In this document: in pieces, positions 35,790 through 50,100 of the stretch
Numbering within the stretch: the first letter of the stretch is position 1
Layout of the letters: every line of letters begins with the position of its first letter
Source of the DNA: Glandiceps talaboti
Lineage: Eukaryota; Hemichordata; Enteropneusta; Spengelidae
Direction of reading: 5' to 3'
NCBI RefSeq assembly: GCF_964340395.1
Contig: NC_135555.1
Coordinates: 24,977,725-25,041,724, forward strand
Length of the DNA: 64,000 bases
Program-made: the position numbers and the translations under genes
The notes under the pieces: model-generated
What the model was told of the DNA's origin: nothing
Databases searched by the model: none
What the model saw: only the letters and a program-made list of their open reading frames with translations

Positions 35790-37545
35790 TACCTGGAATT
35801 CGTGCACATTCAATTAGTACTTGGAAATCATGCACATTGAATTAGTACCTGGAATTCATGTACATTAAATTAGTACTTGGAAATCATACATTAAATTAAT
35901 ACCTTTAATACTATTAAGTCGTGCACATTAATTACCTGAAAGTCGTGAAGTCGTGCACATTAGTTACCTGAAAGTCGTGCACATTAATTACCTGAAAGTC
36001 GTGCACATTAATTACCTTGAAGTCGTGCACGTTAATTACCTGGAAGTCGTGCACATTAATTACCTGAAAGTCGTGCACGTTAATTACCTGAAAGTCGTGC
36101 ACGTGAATTACCTGGAAGTCGTGCACATTAATTACCTGGAAGTCGTGCACATTAATTACCTGAACGTCGTGCACGTTAATTACCTTGAAGTCGTGAAGTC
36201 GTGCACATTAATTACCTGAAAGTCGTGCACATTAATTACCTGAACGTCGTGCACGTGAATTACCTGGAAGTCGTGCACGTTAATTACCTGGAAGTCGTGA
36301 AGTCGTGCACATTAATTACCTGGAAGTCGTGCACATTAATTACCTGGAAGTCGTGCACGTGAATTACCTTGAAGTCGTGCACATTAATTACCTTGAAGTC
36401 GTGCACGTTAAATACCTGGAAGTCGTGCACATTAATTACCTGAAAGTCGTGCACGTTAATTACCTGAAAGTCGTGCACGTGAATTACCTGGAAGTCGTGC
36501 ACATTAATTACCTGGAAGTCGTGCACATTAATTACCTGGAAGTCGTGCACGTGAATTACCTGGAAGTCGTGCACGTTAATTACCTTGAAGTCGTGAAGTC
36601 GTGCACATTAATTACCTGAAAGTCGTGCACATTAATTACCTGAAAGTCGTGCACATTAATTACCTGGAAGTCGTGCACATTAATTACCTGGAAGTCGTGC
36701 ACGTTAATTACCTGGAAGTCGTGAAGTCGTGCACATTAATTACCTGGAAGTCGTGCACATTAATTACCTGGAAGTCGTGCACGTGAATTACCTTGAAGTC
36801 GTGCACATTAATTACCTTGAAGTCGTGCACGTTAATTATCTGGAAGTCGTGCACATTAATTACCTTGAAGTCGTGCACGTTAATTACCTGGAAGTCGTGA
36901 AGTCGTGCACATTAATTACCTGGAAGTCGTGAAGTCGTGCACATTAATTACCTGAAAGTCGTGCACATTAATTACCTGGACGTCGTGCACGTGAATTACC
37001 TGGAAGTCGTGCACATTAATTACCTGAAAGTCGTGCACATTAATTACCTGAAGTCGTGCACGTTAATTACCTTGAAGTCGTGAAGTCGTGCACATTAATT
37101 ACCTTGAAGTCGTGCACATTAATTACCTTGAAGTCGTGCACATTAATTACCTGGAAGTCGTGCACATTAATTACCTGAAAGTCGTGCACATTAATTACCT
37201 GAAGTCGTGCACATTAATTACCTGAAAGTCGTGCACATTAATTACCTGGAAGTCGTGCACATTAATTACCTGGAAGTCGTGCACATTAATTACCTTGAAG
37301 TCGTGCACATTAATTACCTGGAAGTCGTGCACATTAATTACCTGAAAGTCGTGCACATTAATTACCTTGAAGTCGTGCACATTAATTACCTGGAAGTCGT
37401 GCACATTAATTACCTGAAAGTCGTGCACATTAATTACCTGAAGTCGTGCACATTAATTACCTGAAAGTCGTGCACATTAATTACCTGGAAGTCGTGCACA
37501 TTAATTACCTGGAAGTCGTGCACATTAATTACCTTGAAGTCGTGG
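35790..37545. repeat. 24-bp minisatellite, about 73 copies
   Basis: The unit is attaattacctggaagtcgt plus gcac; the left end (35790-35930) is more diverged. Because 24 is a multiple of three, both strands stay open (HINYLEVV on plus, VHDFQVIN on minus). The minus strand carries CAG|GTAATT once per unit. The unit contains the palindrome GTGCAC. Confidence 0.95.
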
Positions 37546-38150
37546 AATTCTTGTGCGTTAAATTACCACTTTAAATTACCTGGCATTGAAAGCTTTACAT
37601 GACGTCGCCGTGCGCATGACAGTTAAGAAGTCGACAAGTAAGTTGTATGTTGGCAGTGTAACAAGGGTACTAATGGCCTGACACAAGTGAACGAAGTAGG
37701 AGACAGTAACTGATTTGTAGACAGCAAAGGTTTCCATGTTTTGTTCCGTATGTGTAGTCTTAATTTAGTGATAAAGTGAATTGGCAAGAGACGTTAGGTT
37801 GCACAGAACTATATAAAGAAACCATATTCACATTACCATGTCACACTGCATCGTGAACATATTGGTTCTATTTTCATTATTCATCGCACACGTTAATTAA
37901 TTAACAGACGGAGAGAATCTTTAAAAAAAATCGCCACTTTCTTTTTAGTCATCTTTACAAAAAATAACTTTGTTTTCAACTCTTTTTTACCCAGATCTGG
38001 TATGAATTGGACGCTACTACACCCCGCAGTCATTTTATAGTCTACAATCGGCTGATCATACCGCCACCTAGTGGTCAACTGTTATGAACTTGCCATTCTT
38101 ATTAGTATATTTGATCAAGACAGACTGAAAGCTTAAAGCTAAAATCTGGA
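37546..38150. other. Unique spacer between the 24-bp and 44-bp arrays
   Basis: No gene, RNA or repeat recognised. Confidence 0.5.
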
Positions 38151-41100
38151 ACTACTCAAAAGGTAGACATGCATACAGGTAAGAAATGATAAAACTATCT
38201 CAAAAGGTAGACATACAGACAGGTAAGAAATGATAAAACTACCTCAAAAGGTAGACATACATACAGGTAAGAAATGATAAAACTATCTCAAAAAGTAGAC
38301 ATACAGACAGGTAAGAAATGATAAAACTACCTCAAAAGGTAGACATATAGACAGGTAAGAAATGATAAAACTATCTCAAAAAGTAGACATACAGACAGGT
38401 AAGAAATGATAAAACTATCTCAAAAGGTAGACATACAGACAGGTAAGAAATGATAAAACTACCTCAAAAAGTAGACATACAGACAGGTAAGAAATGATAA
38501 AACTACCTCAAAAGGTAGACATACAGACAGGTAAGAAATGATAAAACTATCTCAAAAAGTAGACATACAGACAGGTAAGAAATGATAAAACTCTCAAAAA
38601 GTAGACATACAGACAGGTAAGAAATGATAAAACTCTCAAAAAGTAGACATACAGACAGGTAAGAAATGATAAAACTACTTCAAAAGGTAGACATACAGAC
38701 AGGTAAGAAATGATAAAACTACCTCAAAAAGTAGACATACAGACAGGTAAGAAATGATAAAACTATCTCAAAAAGTAGACATACAGACAGGTAAGAAATG
38801 ATAAAACTACCTCAAAAGGTAGACATACATACAGGTAAGAAATGATAAAACTACCTCAAAAGGTAGACATACAGACAGGTAAGAAATGATAAAACTATCT
38901 CAAAAAGTAGACATACAGACAGGTAAGAAATGATAAAACTACCTCAAAAGGTAGACATACAGACAGGTAAGAAATGATAAAACTATCTCAAAAAGTAGAC
39001 ATACAGACAGGTAAGAAATGATAAAACTACTTCAAAAGGTAGACATGCATACAGGTAAGAAATGATAAAACTACTTCAAAAGGTAGACATACAGACAGGT
39101 AAGAAATGATAAAACTATCTCAAAAGGTAGACATACAGACAGGTAAGAAATGATAAAACTACCTCAAAAAGTAGACATACAGACAGGTAAGAAATGATAA
39201 AACTATCTCAAAAAGTAGACATACAGACAGGTAAGAAATGATAAAACTACCTCAAAAGGTAGACATACATACAGGTAAGAAATGATAAAACTACCTCAAA
39301 AGGTAGACATACAGACAGGTAAGAAATGATAAAACTATCTCAAAAAGTAGACATACAGACAGGTAAGAAATGATAAAACTACCTCAAAAGGTAGACATAC
39401 AGACAGGTAAGAAATGATAAAACTATCTCAAAAAGTAGACATACAGACAGGTAAGAAATGATAAAACTACCTCAAAAAGTAGACATACAGACAGGTAAGT
39501 AATGATAAAACTACCTCAAAAGGTAGACATACAGACAGGTAAGAAATGATAAAACTATCTCAAAAGGTAGACATACAGACAGGTAAGAAATGATAAAACT
39601 ACCTCAAAAGGTAGACATACAGACAGGTAAGAAATGATAAAACTACCTCAAAAAGTAGACATACAGACTGGTAAGAAATGATAAAACTCTCAAAAAGTAG
39701 ACATACAGACAGGTAAGAAATGATAAAACTATCTCAAAAGGTAGACATACAGACAGGTAAGAAATGATAAAACTATCTCAAAAAGTAGACATACAGACAG
39801 GTAAGAAATGATAAAACTACCTCAAAAGGTAGACATACAGACAGGTAAGAAATGATAAAACTATCTCAAAAGGTAGACATACAGACAGGTAAGAAATGAT
39901 AAAACTATCTCAAAAAGTAGACATACAGACAGGTAAGAAATGATAAAACTACCTCAAAAGGTAGACATACATACAGGTAAGAAATGATAAAACTATCTCA
40001 AAAAGTAGACATACAGACAGGTAAGAAATGATAAAACTATCTCAAAAGGTAGACATACAGACAGGTAAGAAATGATAAAACTACCTCAAAAGGTAGACAT
40101 ACAGACAGGTAAGAAATGATAAAACTACCTCAAAAGGTAGACATACAGACAGGTAAGAAATGATAAAACTATCTCAAAAAGTAGACATACAGACAGGTAA
40201 GAAATGATAAAACTATCTCAAAAGGTAGACATACAGACAGGTAAGAAATGATAAAACTATCTCAAAAGGTAGACATACAGACAGGTAAGAAATGATAAAA
40301 CTATCTCAAAAGGTAGACATACAGACAGGTAAGAAATGATAAAACTATCTCAAAAGGTTGACATACATACAGGTAAGAAATGATAAAACTACCTCAAAAG
40401 GTAGACATACAGACAGGTAAGAAATGATAAAACTACCTCAAAAAGTAGACATACAGACAGGTAAGAAATGATAAAACTACCTCAAAAAGTAGACATACAG
40501 ACAGGTAAGAAATGATAAAACTACCTCAAAAGGTAGACATACAGACAGGTAAGAAATGATAAAACTCTCAAAAAGTAGACATACAGACAGGTAAGAAATG
40601 ATAAAACTACCTCAAAAGGTAGACATACATACAAGTAAGAAATGATAAAACTACCTCAAAAGGTAGACATACAGACAGGTAAGAAATGATAAAACTACCT
40701 CAAAAAGTAGACATACAGACAGGTAAGAAATGATAAAACTATCTCAAAAGGTAGACATACAGACAGGTAAGAAATGATAAAACTATCTCAAAAAGTAGAC
40801 ATACAGACAGGTAAGAAATGATAAAACTACCTCAAAAAGTAGACATACAGACAGGTAAGAAATGATAAAACTATCTCAAAAAGTAGACATACAGACAGGT
40901 AAGAAATGATAAAACTACCTCAAAAAGTAGACATACAGACAGGTAAGAAATGATAAAACTATCTCAAAAGGTAGACATGCATACAGGTAAGAAATGATCA
41001 AACTATCTCAAAAAGTAGACATACAGACAGGTAAGAAATGATAAAACTCTCAAAAAGTAGACATACAGACAGGTAAGAAATGATAAAACTATCTCAAAAG

Positions 41101-44100
41101 GTAGACATACAGACAGGTAAGAAATGATAAAACTACCTCAAAAGGTAGACATACAGACAGGTAAGAAATGATAAAACTATCTCAAAAAGTAGACATACAG
41201 ACAGGTAAGAAATGATAAAACTACCTCAAAAGGTAGACATACAGACAGGTAAGAAATGATAAAACTACCTCAAAAAGTAGACATACAGACAGGTAAGAAA
41301 TGATAAAACTATCTCAAAAGGTAGACATACAGACAGGTAAGAAATGATAAAACTACCTCAAAAGGTAGACATACAGACAGGTAAGAAATGATAAAACTAT
41401 CTCAAAAAGTAGACATACAGACAGGTAAGAAATGATAAAACTACCTCAAAAGGTAGACATACAGACAGGTAAGAAATGATAAAACTACCTCAAAAAGTAG
41501 ACATACAGACAGGTAAGAAATGATAAAACTATCTCAAAAGGTAGACATGCATACAGGTAAGAAATGATAAAACTACCTCAAAAGGTAGACATGCATACAG
41601 GTAAGAAATGATCAAACTATCTCAAAAAGTAGACATACAGACAGGTAAGAAATGATAAAACTCTCAAAAAGTAGACATACAGACAGGTAAGAAATGATAA
41701 AACTATCTCAAAAGGTAGACATACAGACAGGTAAGAAATGATCAAACTATCTCAAAAAGTAGACATGCAGACAGGTAAGAAATGATAAAACTACCTCAAA
41801 AGGTAGACATATAGACAGGTAAGAAATGATAAAACTACCTCAAAAAGTAGACATACAGACAGGTAAGAAATGATAAAACTATCTCAAAAAGTAGACATAC
41901 AGACAGGTAAGAAATGATAAAACTCTCAAAAAGTAGACATACAGACAGGTAAGAAATGATCAAACTATCTCAAAAAGTAGACATGCATACAGGTAAGAAA
42001 TGATAAAACTCTCAAAAAGTAGACATACAGACAGGTAAGAAATGATCAAACTATCTCAAAAAGTAGACATGCATACAGGTAAGAAATGATAAAACTATCT
42101 CAAAAAGTAGACATACAGACAGGTAAGAAATGATAAAACTCTCAAAAAGTAGACATACAGACAGGTAAGAAATGATCAAACTACCTCAAAAGGTAGACAT
42201 GCATACAGGTAAGAAGTGATAAAACTATCTCAAAAGGTAGACATACAGACAGGTAAGAAATGATAAAACTACCTCAAAAAGTAGACATACAGACAGGTAA
42301 GAAATGATAAAACTACCTCAAAAGGTAGACATATAGACAGGTAAGAAATGATAAAACTATCTCAAAAAGTAGACATACAGACAGGTAAGAAATGATAAAA
42401 CTACCTCAAAAGGTAGACATAGAGACAGGTAAGAAATGATAAAACTACCTCAAAAGGTAGACATACAGACAGGTAAGAAATGATAAAACTATCTCAAAAA
42501 GTAGACATACAGACAGGTAAGAAATGATAAAACTATCTCAAAAGGTAGACATACAGACAGGTAAGAAATGATAAAACTACCTCAAAAGGTAGACATACAG
42601 ACAGGTAAGAAATGATAAAACTACCTCAAAAAGTAGACATGCATACAGGTAAGAAATGATAAAACTACCTCAAAAGGTAGACATATAGACAGGTAAGAAA
42701 TGATAAAACTACCTCAAAAGGTAGACATACAGACAGGTAAGAAATGATAAAACTATCTCAAAAGGTAGACATACAGACAGGTAAGAAATGATAAAACTAC
42801 CTCAAAAGGTAGACATACATACAGGTAAGAAATGATAAAACTATCTCAAAAAGTAGACATACAGACAGGTAAGAAATGATAAAACTACCTCAAAAGGTAG
42901 ACATACAGACAGGTAAGAAATGATAAAACTACCTCAAAAGGTAGACATACAGACAGGTAAGAAATGATAAAACTACCTCAAAAAATAGACATACAGACAG
43001 GTAAGAAATGATCAAACTATCTCAAAAGGTAGACATACAGACAGGTAAGAAATGATAAAACTATCTCAAAAAGTAGACATACAGACAGGTAAGAAATGAT
43101 AAAACTACCTCAAAAGGTAGACATATAGACAGGTAAGAAATGATAAAACTACCTCAAAAGGTAGACATACAGACAGGTAAGAAATGATAAAACTACCTCA
43201 AAAAGTAGACATACAGACAGGTAAGAAATGATAAAACTATCTCAAAAGGTAGACATACAGACAGGTAAGAAATGATAAAACTATCTCAAAAAGTAGACAT
43301 ATAGACAGGTAAGAAATGATAAAACTACCTCAAAAGGTAGACATGCATACAGGTAAGAAATGATAAAACTACCTCAAAAGGTAGACATACATACAGGTAA
43401 GAAATGATAAAACTATCTCAAAAAGTAGACATACAGACAGGTAAGAAATGATAAAACTACCTCAAAAGGTAGACATGCATACAGGTAAGAAATGATAAAA
43501 CTACCTCAAAAGGTAGACATACATACAGGTAAGAAATGATAAAACTATCTCAAAAGGTAGACATACAGACAGGTAAGAAATGATAAAACTCTCAAAAAGT
43601 AGACATACATACAGGTAAGAAATGATAAAACTACCTCAAAAAGTAGACATACAGACAGGTAAGAAATGATAAAACTACCTCAAAAGGTAGACATACAGAC
43701 AGGTAAGAAATGATAAAACTATCTCAAAAGGTAGACATACAGACAGGTAAGAAATGATAAAACTACCTCAAAAAGTAGACATACAGACAGGTAAGAAATG
43801 ATAAAACTCTCAAAAAGTAGACATACAGACAGGTTAAGAAATGATAAAACTCTCAAAAGGTAGACATACATACAGGTAAGAAATGATAAAATTACTTCAA
43901 AAGGTAGACATACAGACAGGTAAGAAATGATAAAACTACCTCAAAAAGTAGACATACAGACAGGTAAGAAATGATAAAACTCTCAAAAAGTAGACATACA
44001 TACAGGTAAGAAATGATAAAACTACTCAAAAGGTAGACATACAGACAGGTAAGAAATGATAAAACTATCTCAAAAGGTAGACATACAGACAGGTAAGAAA

Positions 44101-47100
44101 TGATAAAACTACCTCAAAAAGTAGACATACAGACAGGTAAGAAATGATAAAACTACCTCAAAAAGTAGACATACAGACAGGTAAGAAATGATAAAACTAC
44201 CTCAAAAGGTAGACATATAGACAGGTAAGAAATGATAAAACTCTCAAAAAGTAGACATGCATACAGGTAAGAAATGATAAAACTATCTCAAAAAGTAGAC
44301 ATACAGACAGGTAAGAAATGATAAAACTACCTCAAAAGGTAGACATATAGACAGGTAAGAAATGATAAAACTACCTCAAAAAGTAGACATACAGACAGGT
44401 AAGAAATGATAAAACTACCTCAAAAAGTAGACATACAGACAGGTAAGAAATGATAAAACTATCTCAAAAAGTAGACATACAGACAGGTAAGAAATGATAA
44501 AACTACCTCAAAAGGTAGACATACAGACAGGTAAGAAATGATAAAACTCTCAAAAAGTAGACATACAGACAGGTAAGAAATGATAAAACTATCTCAAAAG
44601 GTAGACATACATACAGGTAAGAAATGATAAAACTACCTCAAAAAGTAGACATACAGACAGGTAAGAAATGATAAAACTATCTCAAAAAGTAGACATACAT
44701 ACAGGTAAGAAATGATAAAACTACCTCAAAAAGTAGACATACATACAGGTAAGAAATGATAAAACTACTTCAAAAGGTAGACATACAGACAGGTAAGAAA
44801 TGATAAAACTACCTCAAAAGGTAGACATACAGACAGGTAAGAAATGATAAAACTATCTCAAAAGGTAGACATACAGACAGGTAAGAAATGATCAAACTCT
44901 CAAAAAGTAGACATACAGACAGGTAAGAAATGATCAAACTATCTCAAAAGGTAGACATACAGACAGGTAAGAAATGATAAAACTACCTCAAAAGGTAGAC
45001 ATACAGACAGGTAAGAAATGATCAAACTCTCAAAAAGTAGACATACAGACAGGTAAGAAATGATAAAACTACCTCAAAAGGTAGACATACAGACAGGTAA
45101 GAAATGATAAAACTACCTCAAAAAGTAGACATACAGACAGGTAAGAAATGATAAAACTATCTCAAAAAGTAGACATACAGACAGGTAAGAAATGATAAAA
45201 CTACCTCAAAAGGTAGACATACAGACAGGTAAGAAATGATAAAACTATCTCAAAAAGTAGACATACAGACAGGTAAGAAATGATAAAACTATCTCAAAAA
45301 GTAGACATACAGACAGGTAAGAAATGATAAAACTACCTCAAAAAGTAGACATGCAGACAGGTAAGAAATGATAAAACTATCTCAAAAAGTAGACATACAG
45401 ACAGGTAAGAAATGATAAAACTATCTCAAAAAGTAGACATACAGACAGGTAAGAAATGATAAAACTACCTCAAAAGGTAGACATACAGACAGGTAAGAAA
45501 TGATAAAACTACCTCAAAAAGTAGACATACAGACAGGTAAGAAATGATAAAACTATCTCAAAAGGTAGACATGCATACAGGTAAGAAATGATAAAACTAC
45601 CTCAAAAGGTAGACATGCATACAGGTAAGAAATGATCAAACTATCTCAAAAAGTAGACATACAGACAGGTAAGAAATGATAAAACTCTCAAAAAGTAGAC
45701 ATACAGACAGGTAAGAAATGATAAAACTATCTCAAAAGGTAGACATACAGACAGGTAAGAAATGATCAAACTATCTCAAAAAGTAGACATGCAGACAGGT
45801 AAGAAATGATAAAACTACCTCAAAAGGTAGACATATAGACAGGTAAGAAATGATAAAACTACCTCAAAAAGTAGACATACAGACAGGTAAGAAATGATAA
45901 AACTATCTCAAAAAGTAGACATACAGACAGGTAAGAAATGATAAAACTCTCAAAAAGTAGACATACAGACAGGTAAGAAATGATCAAACTATCTCAAAAA
46001 GTAGACATGCATACAGGTAAGAAATGATAAAACTCTCAAAAAGTAGACATACAGACAGGTAAGAAATGATCAAACTATCTCAAAAAGTAGACATGCATAC
46101 AGGTAAGAAATGATAAAACTATCTCAAAAAGTAGACATACAGACAGGTAAGAAATGATAAAACTCTCAAAAAGTAGACATACAGACAGGTAAGAAATGAT
46201 CAAACTACCTCAAAAGGTAGACATGCATACAGGTAAGAAGTGATAAAACTATCTCAAAAGGTAGACATACAGACAGGTAAGAAATGATAAAACTACCTCA
46301 AAAAGTAGACATACAGACAGGTAAGAAATGATCAAACTACCTCAAAAGGTAGACATATAGACAGGTAAGAAATGATAAAACTATCTCAAAAAGTAGACAT
46401 ACAGACAGGTAAGAAATGATAAAACTACCTCAAAAGGTAGACATATAGACAGGTAAGAAATGATAAAACTACCTCAAAAGGTAGACATACAGACAGGTAA
46501 GAAATGATAAAACTATCTCAAAAAGTAGACATACAGACAGGTAAGAAATGATAAAACTATCTCAAAAGGTAGACATACAGACAGGTAAGAAATGATAAAA
46601 CTACCTCAAAAGGTAGACATACAGACAGGTAAGAAATGATAAAACTACCTCAAAAAGTAGACATGCATACAGGTAAGAAATGATAAAACTACCTCAAAAG
46701 GTAGACATATAGACAGGTAAGAAATGATAAAACTACCTCAAAAGGTAGACATACAGACAGGTAAGAAATGATAAAACTATCTCAAAAGGTAGACATACAG
46801 ACAGGTAAGAAATGATAAAACTACCTCAAAAGGTAGACATACATACAGGTAAGAAATGATAAAACTATCTCAAAAAGTAGACATACAGACAGGTAAGAAA
46901 TGATAAAACTACCTCAAAAGGTAGACATACAGACAGGTAAGAAATGATAAAACTACCTCAAAAGGTAGACATACAGACAGGTAAGAAATGATAAAACTAC
47001 CTCAAAAAATAGACATACAGACAGGTAAGAAATGATCAAACTATCTCAAAAGGTAGACATACAGACAGGTAAGAAATGATAAAACTATCTCAAAAAGTAG

Positions 47101-50100
47101 ACATACAGACAGGTAAGAAATGATAAAACTACCTCAAAAGGTAGACATATAGACAGGTAAGAAATGATAAAACTACCTCAAAAGGTAGACATACAGACAG
47201 GTAAGAAATGATAAAACTACCTCAAAAAGTAGACATACAGACAGGTAAGAAATGATAAAACTATCTCAAAAGGTAGACATACAGACAGGTAAGAAATGAT
47301 AAAACTATCTCAAAAAGTAGACATATAGACAGGTAAGAAATGATAAAACTACCTCAAAAGGTAGACATGCATACAGGTAAGAAATGATAAAACTACCTCA
47401 AAAGGTAGACATACATACAGGTAAGAAATGATAAAACTATCTCAAAAAGTAGACATACAGACAGGTAAGAAATGATAAAACTACCTCAAAAGGTAGACAT
47501 GCATACAGGTAAGAAATGATAAAACTACCTCAAAAGGTAGACATACATACAGGTAAGAAATGATAAAACTATCTCAAAAGGTAGACATACAGACAGGTAA
47601 GAAATGATAAAACTCTCAAAAAGTAGACATACATACAGGTAAGAAATGATAAAACTACCTCAAAAAGTAGACATACAGACAGGTAAGAAATGATAAAACT
47701 ACCTCAAAAGGTAGACATACAGACAGGTAAGAAATGATAAAACTATCTCAAAAGGTAGACATACAGACAGGTAAGAAATGATAAAACTACCTCAAAAAGT
47801 AGACATACAGACAGGTAAGAAATGATAAAACTCTCAAAAAGTAGACATACAGACAGGTTAAGAAATGATAAAACTCTCAAAAGGTAGACATACATACAGG
47901 TAAGAAATGATAAAATTACTTCAAAAGGTAGACATACAGACAGGTAAGAAATGATAAAACTACCTCAAAAAGTAGACATACAGACAGGTAAGAAATGATA
48001 AAACTCTCAAAAAGTAGACATACATACAGGTAAGAAATGATAAAACTACTCAAAAGGTAGACATACAGACAGGTAAGAAATGATAAAACTATCTCAAAAG
48101 GTAGACATACAGACAGGTAAGAAATGATAAAACTACCTCAAAAAGTAGACATACAGACAGGTAAGAAATGATAAAACTACCTCAAAAAGTAGACATACAG
48201 ACAGGTAAGAAATGATAAAACTACCTCAAAAGGTAGACATATAGACAGGTAAGAAATGATAAAACTCTCAAAAAGTAGACATGCATACAGGTAAGAAATG
48301 ATAAAACTATCTCAAAAAGTAGACATACAGACAGGTAAGAAATGATAAAACTACCTCAAAAGGTAGACATATAGACAGGTAAGAAATGATAAAACTACCT
48401 CAAAAAGTAGACATACAGACAGGTAAGAAATGATAAAACTACCTCAAAAAGTAGACATACAGACAGGTAAGAAATGATAAAACTATCTCAAAAAGTAGAC
48501 ATACAGACAGGTAAGAAATGATAAAACTACCTCAAAAGGTAGACATACAGACAGGTAAGAAATGATAAAACTCTCAAAAAGTAGACATACAGACAGGTAA
48601 GAAATGATAAAACTATCTCAAAAGGTAGACATACATACAGGTAAGAAATGATAAAACTACCTCAAAAAGTAGACATACAGACAGGTAAGAAATGATAAAA
48701 CTATCTCAAAAAGTAGACATACATACAGGTAAGAAATGATAAAACTACCTCAAAAAGTAGACATACATACAGGTAAGAAATGATAAAACTACTTCAAAAG
48801 GTAGACATACAGACAGGTAAGAAATGATAAAACTACCTCAAAAGGTAGACATACAGACAGGTAAGAAATGATAAAACTATCTCAAAAGGTAGACATACAG
48901 ACAGGTAAGAAATGATCAAACTCTCAAAAAGTAGACATACAGACAGGTAAGAAATGATCAAACTATCTCAAAAGGTAGACATACAGACAGGTAAGAAATG
49001 ATAAAACTACCTCAAAAGGTAGACATACAGACAGGTAAGAAATGATCAAACTCTCAAAAAGTAGACATACAGACAGGTAAGAAATGATAAAACTACCTCA
49101 AAAGGTAGACATACAGACAGGTAAGAAATGATAAAACTACCTCAAAAAGTAGACATACAGACAGGTAAGAAATGATAAAACTATCTCAAAAAGTAGACAT
49201 ACAGACAGGTAAGAAATGATAAAACTACCTCAAAAGGTAGACATTCAGACAGGTAAGAAATGATAAAACTATCTCAAAAAGTAGACATACAGACAGGTAA
49301 GAAATGATAAAACTATCTCAAAAAGTAGACATACAGACAGGTAAGAAATGATAAAACTACCTCAAAAAGTAGACATGCAGACAGGTAAGAAATGATAAAA
49401 CTATCTCAAAAAGTAGACATACAGACAGGTAAGAAATGATAAAACTCTCAAAAGGTAGACATACAGACAGGTAAGAAATGATAAAACTACCTCAAAAGGT
49501 AGACATACAGACAGGTAAGAAATGATAAAACTACTTCAAAAGGTAGACATACAGACAGGTAAGAAATGATAAAACTCTCAAAAGGTAGACATACAGACAG
49601 GTAAGAAATGATAAAACTACCTCAAAAAGTAGACATACAGACAGGTAAGAAATGATAAAACTACTTCAAAAGGTAGACATACATACAGGTAAGAAATGAT
49701 AAAACTACCTCAAAAAGTAGACATGCATACAGGTAAGAAATGATAAAACTATCTCAAAAAGTAGACATACAGACAGGTAAGAAATGATAAAACTACCTCA
49801 AAAAGTAGACATACAGACAGGTAAGAAATGATAAAACTATCTCAAAAGGTAGACATGCATACAGGTAAGAAATGATCAAACTATCTCAAAAAGTAGACAT
49901 ACAGACAGGTAAGAAATGATAAAACTCTCAAAAAGTAGACATACAGACAGGTAAGAAATGATAAAACTATCTCAAAAGGTAGACATACAGACAGGTAAGA
50001 AATGATAAAACTACCTCAAAAGGTAGACATACAGACAGGTAAGAAATGATAAAACTATCTCAAAAAGTAGACATACAGACAGGTAAGAAATGATAAAACT

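Noticed and set aside
35932-37464. Open frames with HINYLEVV or VHDFQVIN repeats
   Set aside because: A by-product of a 24-bp unit without stops on either strand, with no flanking gene structure.
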